DNA from: DATARH01 sp963746885
GTDB taxonomy: Bacteria; Pseudomonadota; Alphaproteobacteria; ATCC43930; CGMCC-115725
Direction: 5' to 3'
DNA length: 64,000 bases
NCBI GenBank assembly: GCA_963746885.1
Contig: CAVVDM010000014.1
Location: 372,001-436,000 of the forward strand
Positions within the stretch are counted from its first letter, which is position 1. Every line of letters starts with the position of its first letter. The translations under genes were made by a program, and so were the position numbers. Below the pieces are notes generated by a model. That model saw only the letters and a list, made by a program, of their open reading frames with translations, did no database searches and had not been told where the DNA came from. Below, one piece after another: positions 11,770-20,183 of the stretch.

Positions 11770-12308
11770 TGTTCGAGCCGGGCGACGAGCGGCAGGATCG
11801 TGTGCTGGATGTCGGCCTCGGTCAGCGGGCCGACATGCTTGTAGCGGATCCGCCCGGTGCGATCGACGAGATAGGTCTCGGGCACGCCGTAGACGCCCCA
11901 ATCGATGCCGACCCGTCCGTCATCGGCGCCGATCCGCGTATAGGGGTTGCCGAGCTCGGCAATCCAGGCGCGCGCCGCCGCCGCCTTGTCCTTGTAGTCG
12001 ATGCCGTAGATCGGCACCCGCCTGGTGCGGGCCAGCGCCTCGAGCGCCGGGTGCTCCTCGCGGCACGGCGCGCACCACGAGGCGAACGCATTGACGAGGC
12101 TGACATGCCCCGCCAAATCGGCGGTGGCAAAGCCCTGCTGCCCGTCAAACAGCGGCGGCAGGGCGAATTGCGGCGCCGGATGATCGATCAGCGGCGAGGG
12201 CAGCACCGTCGAGTTGCGGCTGAGCCCGACATAAAACCCCGCCACCAATGCCGCGAAGATCCCGCCCGGCAACAGATAGATCCAGCCGCGCCGCATCTTT
12301 GCCGCCAT
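11766..12308 (-). CDS. ccmG: Thiol:disulfide interchange protein CcmG/DsbE
   Basis: Membrane-tethered thioredoxin-fold protein of 180 residues that passes reductant to the CcmH/apocytochrome pair. One N-terminal membrane helix follows MAAKMRRGW. The thioredoxin active site is FASWCAPCREEHP (CxxC), and the cis-proline loop is YGVPETYLVDR. The ATG at 12308 was chosen because it starts just before the hydrophobic anchor and lies 14 bases after the ccmF stop. A longer upstream extension has no signal-like character. Confidence 0.93.
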   Translation of the reverse strand: MAAKMRRGWIYLLPGGIFAALVAGFYVGLSRNSTVLPSPLIDHPAPQFALPPLFDGQQGFATADLAGHVSLVNAFASWCAPCREEHPALEALARTRRVPIYGIDYKDKAAAARAWIAELGNPYTRIGADDGRVGIDWGVYGVPETYLVDRTGRIRYKHVGPLTEADIQHTILPLVARLEQ

Positions 12309-12322
12309 ATCATTCCGCCATG

Positions 12323-14314
12323 TTATTCCGCCGCCTGGACCCCGGCCGCCGCGGTCGCCCGCGCCCGCCGCGCCGGCGCGCCCACCCGGTGCCGCCGGTC
12401 GGACAGCGACACCAGCCCGCCAAACGCCATCGCCGCCGCGCCGAGCCAGATCCACGGCACCAGCGGGTTCCAGTAGAGGCGCAGCACATAGCCGCCCTTG
12501 CCGTCCGGATCGCCGATCACGGCATAGACGTCGGCCAGCAGGTTGGTGCGGATCGCCGCCCCGGTCTGGCTGCCGTTCTCGGCCTGATAGAACCGCTTCT
12601 CCGGGTGCATCGCGGCGATCTCATGGCCGTCGCGCAACAGCCGCATGTCGGCCCGCGTCGCGGTGTAGTCGGGGCCGCGCACCTCGTGCACCGCATCGAA
12701 CGCGATTGTGTAGCCGGCAATCGCATAGGATTGGCCGGGCCGGCCGGTGACCGTCTTCTGCTCGGTCCAGGCAGAGGAGCCGGTGATCCCGGCGACCACG
12801 ATCGCCATCCCGGCATGCGCGAAAATCATGCCCCAGGTGGCGCGCGGCAGGTGCACGGCGCGGCGCAGCACCACCGGCAGCGGCTCGGCGAACAGCCGCA
12901 CCCGCTCGGCGAGCTCGATCATCGTCCCGACAAACAGCCAGGCCGCCAAGGCCAGGCCGCAGGCCGCGCCGATCGAATGCGCCCCGGTCACGATCAGCGT
13001 GATCAAGCCCGCCGCCGCGGTCGCGGCGAAGGCCAGCTTGAGCCGGCCCAACGCCGCCCCGAGGTCGCCCCGCTTCCACGGCAGCATCGGCCCGACCGCC
13101 ATCGCAATCAGCAGCGGCACCATGATCGGCACAAACGTCATCGTGTAGAACGGCGGCCCGACCGACACCCGCTGGTGCGCCACGACATCGAGAAACAGCG
13201 GGTAGAGCGTGCCGAGCAGCACCGTCGCCGCCGCCGTCGTCAACAGCAGGTTGTTCAATAGCAGCCCGCCCTCGCGCGAGATCGGCGCAAACAGGCCGCC
13301 GCCCTGCAATTGCGGCGCGCGCCAGGCGTAGAGCAGCAACGCCCCGCCGGTATAGACGCCGAGCAGCAGCAGGATGAAAACCCCGCGCCGCGGGTCCGAG
13401 GCAAACGCGTGCACCGAGGTCAATACCCCGGAGCGCACCAGGAAGGTGCCGACGAGGCTCAGCGAGAAGGCGATGATCGCGAGCAGGATGGTCCACGTCT
13501 TCAGCGCATCGCGCTTCTCGACCACCACCGCCGAATGCAACAGCGCCGTGCCGACCAGCCACGGCATGAACGAAGCATTCTCGACCGGGTCCCAGTACCA
13601 CCAGCCGCCCCAGCCGAGCGTGTAATAGGCCCACCAGCTGCCCATCGCGATGCCGGTCGTCAGCGCCAGCCACGCCGCCAGGGTCCACGGCCGCACCCAG
13701 CGCGCCCAGGCCGGGTCGACCCGCCCCTCGAGCAAGGCCGCGATCGCAAAGCAGAACGAGATCGAAAACCCGACATAGCCCAGGTAAAGGCACGGCGGGT
13801 GAAACGCCAGGCCCCGGTCCTGCAGGATCGGGTTGAGCCCGGCCCCGTCCAGCGGCGCCGGGTTGAGCCGCAGAAACGGGTTCGAGGTGAACAGGATGAA
13901 CAGCAGAAACCCGACCCCGATCATCGCCTGCACCGCCAGCACCCGGGCCCGCAATGCCGGCGGCAGGTTGCGGCTGAAGGCCGCCACCGCAGCGCCGTAC
14001 AAGGCCAGGATGAACACCCACAACAGCATCGAGCCCTCGTGGTTGCTCCACACCCCGGTCAGCTTGTACAGCAGCGGCTTCATGCTGTTCGAATTGGCCG
14101 CCACATTGGCCAGCGAGAAATCGCTGACCGCATAGGCGTGCATCAGCGCGAAAAACGCGATGCCGACAAACAGAAACTGCGCCAATGCCGCCGGCCGCGC
14201 CCACGCGATCAAGGCCGCATCGTTGCGCGCCGCCCCAACCAGCGGCACCACAGACTGCAGCACCGCCACGCACAGCGCCAGGATCAGCGCAAAATGCCCG
14301 ACCTCGTCCAGCAT
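12323..14314 (-). CDS. ccmF: Haem lyase subunit CcmF
   Basis: Large polytopic inner-membrane protein of 663 residues that ligates haem to apocytochrome c. It has many membrane helices, the Trp-rich haem-handling segment WGGWWYWDPVEN (about residues 230-248), and conserved histidines such as those in WSNHEGSMLLW. The start was set at the ATG beginning MLDEVGHFALILA, preceded by a GGGG Shine-Dalgarno. The frame stays open upstream, but those residues are compositionally unlike a membrane protein. It heads the ccmF-G-H-I operon. ccmABCDE are not in this window. Confidence 0.94.
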   Translation of the reverse strand: MLDEVGHFALILALCVAVLQSVVPLVGAARNDAALIAWARPAALAQFLFVGIAFFALMHAYAVSDFSLANVAANSNSMKPLLYKLTGVWSNHEGSMLLWVFILALYGAAVAAFSRNLPPALRARVLAVQAMIGVGFLLFILFTSNPFLRLNPAPLDGAGLNPILQDRGLAFHPPCLYLGYVGFSISFCFAIAALLEGRVDPAWARWVRPWTLAAWLALTTGIAMGSWWAYYTLGWGGWWYWDPVENASFMPWLVGTALLHSAVVVEKRDALKTWTILLAIIAFSLSLVGTFLVRSGVLTSVHAFASDPRRGVFILLLLGVYTGGALLLYAWRAPQLQGGGLFAPISREGGLLLNNLLLTTAAATVLLGTLYPLFLDVVAHQRVSVGPPFYTMTFVPIMVPLLIAMAVGPMLPWKRGDLGAALGRLKLAFAATAAAGLITLIVTGAHSIGAACGLALAAWLFVGTMIELAERVRLFAEPLPVVLRRAVHLPRATWGMIFAHAGMAIVVAGITGSSAWTEQKTVTGRPGQSYAIAGYTIAFDAVHEVRGPDYTATRADMRLLRDGHEIAAMHPEKRFYQAENGSQTGAAIRTNLLADVYAVIGDPDGKGGYVLRLYWNPLVPWIWLGAAAMAFGGLVSLSDRRHRVGAPARRARATAAAGVQAAE

Positions 14315-14411
14315 CCCCCGAGCCCCGTCCCAATCACCACCCCACCATACCACGTTCCCCAGCCACAGCCCCCCTCTCCACCCCCCATGCGACATCCTCG
14401 CCCCATCCCCA

Positions 14412-14423
14412 GTTTGATCAAAC
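14412..14423. promoter_or_regulatory. 12-bp palindrome between ccmF and the E1 genes
   Basis: GTTTGATCAAAC is a perfect palindrome in the 182-base divergent region, 74 bases before the E1 alpha start. It could be an operator. No adjacent regulator gene tells which protein would bind it. Confidence 0.3.
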
Positions 14424-14496
14424 GGTCGGGGGTTCCGGTTGCCAGCTTGCGGGCGCTGGCCCATCATGCGAGCCCCGGACCGGACGGACCACGCCG

Positions 14497-15486
14497 ATGA
14501 GCCTCTCTCCCAACCTGTCGCCAAACCTGTCGCCCGACACGCAACGCGCGATGCTGCGCCGGATGCTGACGATCCGCCGTTTCGAGGAGCGCGCCTCGGC
14601 CGACTATAATGCCGGCAAGATCTACGGCGTCGTGCATAGCTATATCGGCGAGGAGGCGGTCGCGGTCGGAATCTGCAGCGCGCTCGAGCGCACCGACCGG
14701 ATCATCTCGACGCATCGCGGCCACGGCCACTGCATCGCCAAGGGGGCCGACCTCAACCGCATGATGGCGGAGCTTTACGGGCGACAGACCGGCTACTGCA
14801 AGGGCAAGGGCGGGTCGATGCACATCGCCGATTTCGGCATCGGCATGCTCGGCGCCAACGGCATCGTCGCGGGCGGGATCGCGATCGTCACCGGCGCGGG
14901 GCTGGCGGCGCAGATGGAGGGCAAGGGCGGCGTCGCCGTATCCTTTTTCGGCGATGGCGCGTCAAATGCCGGCCCCTTCCATGAATGTCTGAATATCGCG
15001 GCAACCTGGAAGTTGCCGATGCTCTACGTCTGCGAGAACAACATGTGGGCGGCAAACACCGCAGCGGCCAAGACGCATGCCTTGCCCGATGTGGCGGGGC
15101 GCGCGGTTGGCTATGGCATTCCCGGAATCGTGGTCGACGGCAACGACATCTTTGCGGTGTATCAGGCGGCCAACGCCGCCGTGGCGCGGGCGCGGGCGGG
15201 CGGCGGCCCTACCCTGATCGAGTGCAAGACCTACCGCTGGCGCGCCCACACCGAGCGCCAAGGGCAGGCCGATCCGCGCGACAAGGCGGAGGTCGCGGCG
15301 TGGCAGCACAAGGACCCGATCGCGCTGCTCGAGCGCCAGTTGAGGGAGCAGGGCGAGCTCGACGACGGCGCGCGACGGACCCTGGAGAGCGAGGTCATGG
15401 CCGCTCTCGATGCCGCGATCGCCTTCGCCGAGGCGAGCCCCTTTCCTCTGCCCGAGCAGGCGAGCGACGACGTGTTTGCGGCCTGA
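14497..15486 (+). CDS. Thiamine-diphosphate dehydrogenase E1 alpha subunit
   Basis: Alpha subunit of a two-subunit 2-oxo acid or acetoin dehydrogenase E1, 329 residues. The thiamine-diphosphate motif starts GDGASNAGPF at residue 153 and ends at the ENN of VCENNMW. The phosphorylation-loop region RWRAHTERQG is also present. The ATG is followed by a short redundant stretch (LSPNLSPNLSP), so a slightly later start is possible. The beta gene begins 15 bases downstream. Neither E2 nor E3 follows, so the substrate cannot be assigned between pyruvate, acetoin and a branched-chain keto acid. Confidence 0.88.
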   Translation: MSLSPNLSPNLSPDTQRAMLRRMLTIRRFEERASADYNAGKIYGVVHSYIGEEAVAVGICSALERTDRIISTHRGHGHCIAKGADLNRMMAELYGRQTGYCKGKGGSMHIADFGIGMLGANGIVAGGIAIVTGAGLAAQMEGKGGVAVSFFGDGASNAGPFHECLNIAATWKLPMLYVCENNMWAANTAAAKTHALPDVAGRAVGYGIPGIVVDGNDIFAVYQAANAAVARARAGGGPTLIECKTYRWRAHTERQGQADPRDKAEVAAWQHKDPIALLERQLREQGELDDGARRTLESEVMAALDAAIAFAEASPFPLPEQASDDVFAA

Positions 15487-15501
15487 CGCGAGGACCAGAC
15501 G

Positions 15502-16476
15502 ATGCGAGAGCTGACATACAACGAGGCCGCGCTCGAGGCGATCGCCGAGGAGATGCGTCGCGACCCCAAGATCTTCTACATGTCGACCGACGCGCTGCCG
15601 CCCTTGCTGAAGGAGTTCGGCGACCAGCGGGTCAGGGCGACGCCGATCACCGAGGCGGCATTGACCGGCATGTCGATCGGTGCGGCCGGCTCCGGCTTCC
15701 GCCCGATTGTCGACTGGCGGCAGGTGACGTTCTGCTTTGTCGCGATGGACCAGATCGTCAACCAGGCGGCAAAGATCCACTACATGTTCGGCGGCCAGGT
15801 GAGCTTCCCGATCCTCTACCGGGCGGCCGTCGGCGGCGGCGGGCGGGTCGCGGCGCAGCATTCGCAATCGCCCTATTCGATGTTTATGAATGTGGCCGGC
15901 CTGAAGATGTTTCTGCCGTCGACGCCTTACGACATGAAGGGACTGTTGAAGACGGCGATCCGCGACAACAACCCGGTGATCTCGTTCGAGTCGAGCCGGC
16001 TGATGGGGCGCAAGGGGGAGGTGCCGGAGGCGGACTACACGATCCCCTTCGGCAAGGCCGACGTCAAACGCGAGGGCGACCAGGTGACGGTTGTCGCCCT
16101 CGCCTGGCTTGTCCACGAGGCGCTGGCGGCGGCCGAAGAACTGGCGCGGGAGGGGATCTCGGTCGAAGTGGTCGATCCGCGCACGCTGGTGCCGCTCGAT
16201 ACCGACGCGATCCGCGCCTCGGTGCAGAAGACGGGCCGACTCGTCATCGCCGACGAGGCCGGGCCGACGGCTGGTTTCTCGGCCGAAATCGCCGCAATCG
16301 TCACCGAGGATGCTGCGACATTCGCGCGCCTCAAGGCCCCGGTAAAGCGGGTCTGCGCCCTGCAGGTGCCGATACCCTATAGCCCGATCCTCGAAAACGC
16401 GGTCTTCCCGGACCGCACGCGGATTATCGCCGGGATCCGTGAGGTGCTGCGGGGAGGGCGGTCTGCCGCGGCGTGA
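15502..16476 (+). CDS. Thiamine-diphosphate dehydrogenase E1 beta subunit
   Basis: Beta subunit partner of the preceding gene, 324 residues, with the usual transketolase pyrimidine-binding N-domain (PITEAALTGMSIGAA, FVAMDQIVNQAAK) and transketolase C-domain (VVDPRTLVPLDTDAI, VIADEAG). It belongs to the AcoB/PdhB family. A short spacer and matching orientation indicate one transcript with the alpha gene. About 145 non-coding bases follow before the next gene, in which no clear element is seen. Confidence 0.9.
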   Translation: MRELTYNEAALEAIAEEMRRDPKIFYMSTDALPPLLKEFGDQRVRATPITEAALTGMSIGAAGSGFRPIVDWRQVTFCFVAMDQIVNQAAKIHYMFGGQVSFPILYRAAVGGGGRVAAQHSQSPYSMFMNVAGLKMFLPSTPYDMKGLLKTAIRDNNPVISFESSRLMGRKGEVPEADYTIPFGKADVKREGDQVTVVALAWLVHEALAAAEELAREGISVEVVDPRTLVPLDTDAIRASVQKTGRLVIADEAGPTAGFSAEIAAIVTEDAATFARLKAPVKRVCALQVPIPYSPILENAVFPDRTRIIAGIREVLRGGRSAAA

Positions 16477-16620
16477 GAAGGGCGATTGCGGGGGCGCGTA
16501 GACGGCAAGCTGCCACCCGGCTGGCGGCGGCGAGCCCAGGGCATGTGAAATAGCGGCGAAACGTCATAATGGGGCGGAAGCAACGGTGTCTGCCTGTCGG
16601 CGGCACCGAGACGGCGGGGG

Positions 16621-18315
16621 ATGAGGATGACGGGTGGATTGGCGGCGGCGCAGGTGCCGGCCGTATGGGACCGCGAGGCGGATGTCGTCGTGATCGGCGC
16701 GGGTGCGATGGGGATCCCCGCCGCCATCGTTGCACGCGAGGCCGGCTGCTCGGTCATCGTGGTCGAGGCGGAACGGCATATCGGCGGTCACGCCATCACC
16801 AGCGGCGGCAATGTCCCGCTCGGCGGCGGCACCAGCGTCCAGCAGAAATACGGCATCGAGGATACCCCGGACCTGCTGTTTCGCGATCTGACGGACTGGT
16901 CGGTGGTCAGCCAGAACGGCTTCCCGGATTACCGGTACAACGATCGCGAAGTCGTTCGCGCCTTTGCCGACAACAGCGCCGCGACGTTCGAATGGCTGGT
17001 CGCCCACGGCGTCGTCTTTGTCGACAAGGCGCCGGATGCCGTCGGCGGCAACTCGGTCGGAAATTCGGTGCCGCGCGAGATGCACTGCGCCGTGATGGAT
17101 TGGCCGATGGTGCAGACCGGCAAGCCGGCCGATCCGGCAACCCAAAAGACCCGTTCCTCCGGCAACGGCCTGATGCAGCCGCTGGGAGTCGCGGCCAAGA
17201 AAGCCGGCGTCGAAATCCTGCTCGGACACCGTATGACGCGGATCTACCGGCAGACGCCCAATGCCGGCCGGGTGCTCGGAATCGCCGTCGACCACAAGGG
17301 CACAGCGGTCAACATCCGCGCCCGCAAGGCGGTCGTCATCGGCACTGGCGGCTCGACCGGCAACGTCAATTTCCGCCGCATGTTCGACCCGCGCCTCACC
17401 GAGGAATATTGCGGCCTCGGCGGCATGCCGTGGTCCGACCAGGATGCCAGCGGCGAGCTTGCGGGCATGGCGATCGGCGCCTCGTTGTGGGGTTTCTTCA
17501 ACCAGACCGGCGAATTCGGTTCGCACCTGACCAAGCCGGGCACGATCGGTTGCCAGTACAATTACCGCAATCTCCAATGGATGCCCGGAAGTGCCGTCTT
17601 CTCGGAGGCTCGCGCCAGTGGCCTGAAGGTAGCGAATTGGCAGAACCTGATCCTGGTCAACATGCTGGGCAAGCGCTTCTATGACGAGACCGGGGGGCAA
17701 TACATCGCCAACAATTACAACTCGATCGATCCCTACGTACAGGGCAGCTATCTCAACGCGAAAAACTTCAAATACAATCCCAACAATTTCTTGAATGCGG
17801 CGCTGGCGGGGATCGACGACGGCCACAATGGCGGCGGCCCGATCTGGGCCATTTTCGACAGCGAGGCGGTCGTGCGCGAGGAATGGACACCGGCGCCGCC
17901 CAATGTCGACATCGCCGCCGGGTTTTTCTTCAGCGCCAACAGACTGGCCGATCTCGCCGAGACGATCGTGATGAAGTACCAGCGCGTGAGGATGCCGCCG
18001 GCCAACCTGGAAGAAACCGTGGCGCGCTATAATGCCTTCGTCGATACTGGCGTCGACGCGGATTTCGGCAAGCCCAAGCCGATGTACAAGATCGCCAAGC
18101 CGCCGTTCTACGCCGCCTGGGCGACCCCGGTCGTGCACGATACCCGCGCCGGGCTGCGCATCAACGGCAAGTGCCAGGTGATCGACATGAACGGCGAGGT
18201 CATCCCGGGCCTCTATTGCGGCGGCGAGTTGGCGGGCGGCTTCAGCCAGCATGGTCTTGCCCGGGCCGCCTGTCAGGGCTACATCGCCGGCAAAGAAGCG
18301 GCGGGAGCCGAGTAG
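16621..18315 (+). CDS. FAD-dependent oxidoreductase of the fumarate reductase/ketosteroid dehydrogenase family
   Basis: A 564-residue FAD_binding_2-type flavoprotein. The dinucleotide motif VVIGAGAMGIPAA starts near residue 23, and the acidic end of the second strand is VVEAE. A C-terminal FAD-closing segment contains GLYCGGELAGGFSQ. No secretion signal or haem motif is seen, so it is probably a soluble enzyme acting on C-C or C=C bonds; the substrate is unknown. It begins an apparent three-gene unit with the amidohydrolase and SDR that follow. A second possible start lies six bases downstream. Confidence 0.8.
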   Translation: MRMTGGLAAAQVPAVWDREADVVVIGAGAMGIPAAIVAREAGCSVIVVEAERHIGGHAITSGGNVPLGGGTSVQQKYGIEDTPDLLFRDLTDWSVVSQNGFPDYRYNDREVVRAFADNSAATFEWLVAHGVVFVDKAPDAVGGNSVGNSVPREMHCAVMDWPMVQTGKPADPATQKTRSSGNGLMQPLGVAAKKAGVEILLGHRMTRIYRQTPNAGRVLGIAVDHKGTAVNIRARKAVVIGTGGSTGNVNFRRMFDPRLTEEYCGLGGMPWSDQDASGELAGMAIGASLWGFFNQTGEFGSHLTKPGTIGCQYNYRNLQWMPGSAVFSEARASGLKVANWQNLILVNMLGKRFYDETGGQYIANNYNSIDPYVQGSYLNAKNFKYNPNNFLNAALAGIDDGHNGGGPIWAIFDSEAVVREEWTPAPPNVDIAAGFFFSANRLADLAETIVMKYQRVRMPPANLEETVARYNAFVDTGVDADFGKPKPMYKIAKPPFYAAWATPVVHDTRAGLRINGKCQVIDMNGEVIPGLYCGGELAGGFSQHGLARAACQGYIAGKEAAGAE

Positions 18316-18333
18316 AAACGAGGGGAGCGAGCC

Positions 18334-19161
18334 ATGCAGATCGTCGACGCCCAGATCCACACCTGGGGAACCGGCCTGCCGAGCAACCTGTCGCATCGCC
18401 AGATGACGCACTTCACACCGGCGGAGGCCATCGCCCTGATGGACGAAGGCAGCGTCGATGCCGCCGTCATTCACCCGCCGGGCTGGGACCCGAATTCGAC
18501 CGACATGGCGTTGCAGGCGGTGCACGACTACCCCGGCAGGTTTGCGATCATGGGCGCATTGCCGCTTGACCGGCCGGAATTGCGCGCCCGCATCGCCACA
18601 TGGCGAAACCAGCCGGGGATGCTCGGCCTGCGCTATGGCTTCCTCGGCGATCCGGCGCGGCGCTGGCTGCACGATGGCACGCTCGAATGGCTGTGGATCG
18701 AGGCCGAGAAGGCTGGCGTGCCCATCGCCATGCTGGCGACCGACTCGCTGACCGAAATCGGCCGTATCGCCGAGCGCCACCCCGGATTGCGGCTGACGAT
18801 CGACCATTTGGGCGGCCGAGGCGGCACCTCGACGCTGAAAGACGCTGCGGCGATGACCCACATGCCGCAGCTTCTGGCCTTGGCGAAATTCCCGAACGTG
18901 GCGGTCAAGGCCACCGGTGTGCCGCACTATTCGAGCGAGGCCTATCCGTTTCCGGCGCTGCACACCTATCTGCGGCAGACCTACGACGCCTTCGGCCCGC
19001 ACCGCATGTTCTGGGGCACCGACATCACCAAGATGCCGTGCTCCTGGCATCAATGCGTGACGATGTTCACCGAGGAACTGCCGTGGCTCAGGGGCCGCGA
19101 CCTGGAACTGATCATGGGAGAGGCGCTGTGCGCCTGGTGGGGCTGGAACCGGGCAGTCTGA
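18334..19161 (+). CDS. Amidohydrolase family 2 protein (TIM-barrel hydrolase)
   Basis: A 275-residue metal-dependent hydrolase or decarboxylase-like protein of the amidohydrolase-2 family. The N-terminal metal motif is DAQIHTW in place of the usual DxHxH, so one ligand differs. LTIDHLGG and WGTDITK match the later metal/active-site strands of the family. It starts 18 bases after the flavoprotein stop behind a GGGGAG ribosome site. In this family the usual substrates are lactones or aromatic acids; which one applies here cannot be told. Confidence 0.8.
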   Translation: MQIVDAQIHTWGTGLPSNLSHRQMTHFTPAEAIALMDEGSVDAAVIHPPGWDPNSTDMALQAVHDYPGRFAIMGALPLDRPELRARIATWRNQPGMLGLRYGFLGDPARRWLHDGTLEWLWIEAEKAGVPIAMLATDSLTEIGRIAERHPGLRLTIDHLGGRGGTSTLKDAAAMTHMPQLLALAKFPNVAVKATGVPHYSSEAYPFPALHTYLRQTYDAFGPHRMFWGTDITKMPCSWHQCVTMFTEELPWLRGRDLELIMGEALCAWWGWNRAV

Positions 19162-19185
19162 CAAGCAAGGAAGGAAACGTTCCAA

Positions 19186-20034
19186 ATGAAAACGAACGCG
19201 AAGGGCAAGCAGGTCTGCGTCGTGATCGGCGCCACCTCGAAGTGGCAGTCGGATGGCCGCAATACGTTGCTGGCGCACGGCCATCCGGTCGACGACAGCG
19301 AATTGCCGGTGGGGGTGCGCTGGGGCGTCGGCGGCGCCGTCGCGCAGAAATTCGCGCAGGAGGGCTTCTTCACCGTCGTGACGACCCGCACCGAGAAGAA
19401 TGCCGCGCCGCTGGCGGCGGCGATCCGGGAGCAGGGCGGCGAGTGCATGATCGTCGAACTCGACCTCACCTCGCAGGACTCGATCGCGAACGCGTTCGCC
19501 ACGATCCGCCAGGAGGCCGGCGACCCTGATGTGCTGGTCTACAACGCCGGCTATCTGGAAGGCCGCGACCTGCCGCCGGAGAAGGAGTTGCTCGAACACA
19601 TCCCGGTGGAGATGTTCGACACGACGCAGCACATCGCCTGCCGCGGCCCGTTTCTCGTCGCCAAGGAGGTGTTGCCGGCGATGCGCAAGAAGGGCGCCGG
19701 CTCGTTTTTCTTCTCCAACAATTCCAGCTCGCTGCGCGGCAAGAAGCGCATGACCGGCCAATCGCTGTACTACCCGCGGGTCATGATGCGCACCTTGGCG
19801 CAGGTGCTGACTGAGGAATACTCCGAGCATGGCGTGCATGTGGCCAACATCGTGATCGACGGCTCAATCGACTCGCCCGGCAGCCGCGCCTTGCCGCGGA
19901 ACCAGAACCGCCCCGACCTGCAGATCAATCCGGTCAAGATCGCCGAGGCTTACTACTACCTGCACACCCAGGACCGCTCGTGCTGGACGCATGAGCTGCA
20001 GCTCACGCCCTTTGCAACCAAGCCAAGCTACTGA
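19186..20034 (+). CDS. Atypical short-chain dehydrogenase/reductase
   Basis: A 282-residue SDR-fold protein with two oddities. The cofactor motif is split: VVIGAT is followed by about 29 residues, rich in polar residues, before GVGGAVAQKFA, where the family normally has an uninterrupted TGxxxGxG. The catalytic YxxxK is also missing: the expected region reads SLYYPRVMMRT, with Tyr but no Lys. The NAG motif (VYNAGY) and the NNSSS strand are kept. It may be a specialised reductase or a non-catalytic member. It ends a three-gene unit closed by a strong hairpin. Confidence 0.75.
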   Translation: MKTNAKGKQVCVVIGATSKWQSDGRNTLLAHGHPVDDSELPVGVRWGVGGAVAQKFAQEGFFTVVTTRTEKNAAPLAAAIREQGGECMIVELDLTSQDSIANAFATIRQEAGDPDVLVYNAGYLEGRDLPPEKELLEHIPVEMFDTTQHIACRGPFLVAKEVLPAMRKKGAGSFFFSNNSSSLRGKKRMTGQSLYYPRVMMRTLAQVLTEEYSEHGVHVANIVIDGSIDSPGSRALPRNQNRPDLQINPVKIAEAYYYLHTQDRSCWTHELQLTPFATKPSY

Positions 20035-20059
20035 GGCAACAACCCGGTAAGTTACAGAC

Positions 20060-20096
20060 GCTCCGTCCCGTCGCGATGCTCGCGACGGGACGGAGC
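20060..20096 (+). terminator. Strong 17-bp hairpin after the SDR gene
   Basis: Perfect 17-base arms (20060-20076 and 20080-20096) around a three-base loop TGC lie 26 bases after the SDR stop. No T-run follows, so it is not a textbook intrinsic terminator. Its position at the end of the three-gene unit suggests a terminator or 3' RNA-stabilising stem. Confidence 0.6.
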
Positions 20097-20183
20097 TGCC
20101 GATCACGCGGCAGTCATTAGTCCCGGCGCTGCGGGTGCGCTTGGCCCGCCTCACCGCGCCGAAGCCAGCAGAGCGGAACCCCG

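Noticed and set aside
12248..13261. Plus-strand open frame opposite ccmF
   Set aside because: His/Arg/Gln/Pro-rich antisense product. ccmF on the minus strand has clear family motifs.
14315..14524. Upstream extension of ccmF by 70 codons
   Set aside because: The extension is Gly/Trp/Arg-rich without membrane character, and the ATG at 14314 starts directly at the first CcmF helix.
16564..19839. Minus-strand frame of 1091 codons
   Set aside because: Lies opposite three well-supported genes (flavoprotein, amidohydrolase, SDR). Composition is His/Arg/Asp-rich, typical of antisense GC-rich frames.
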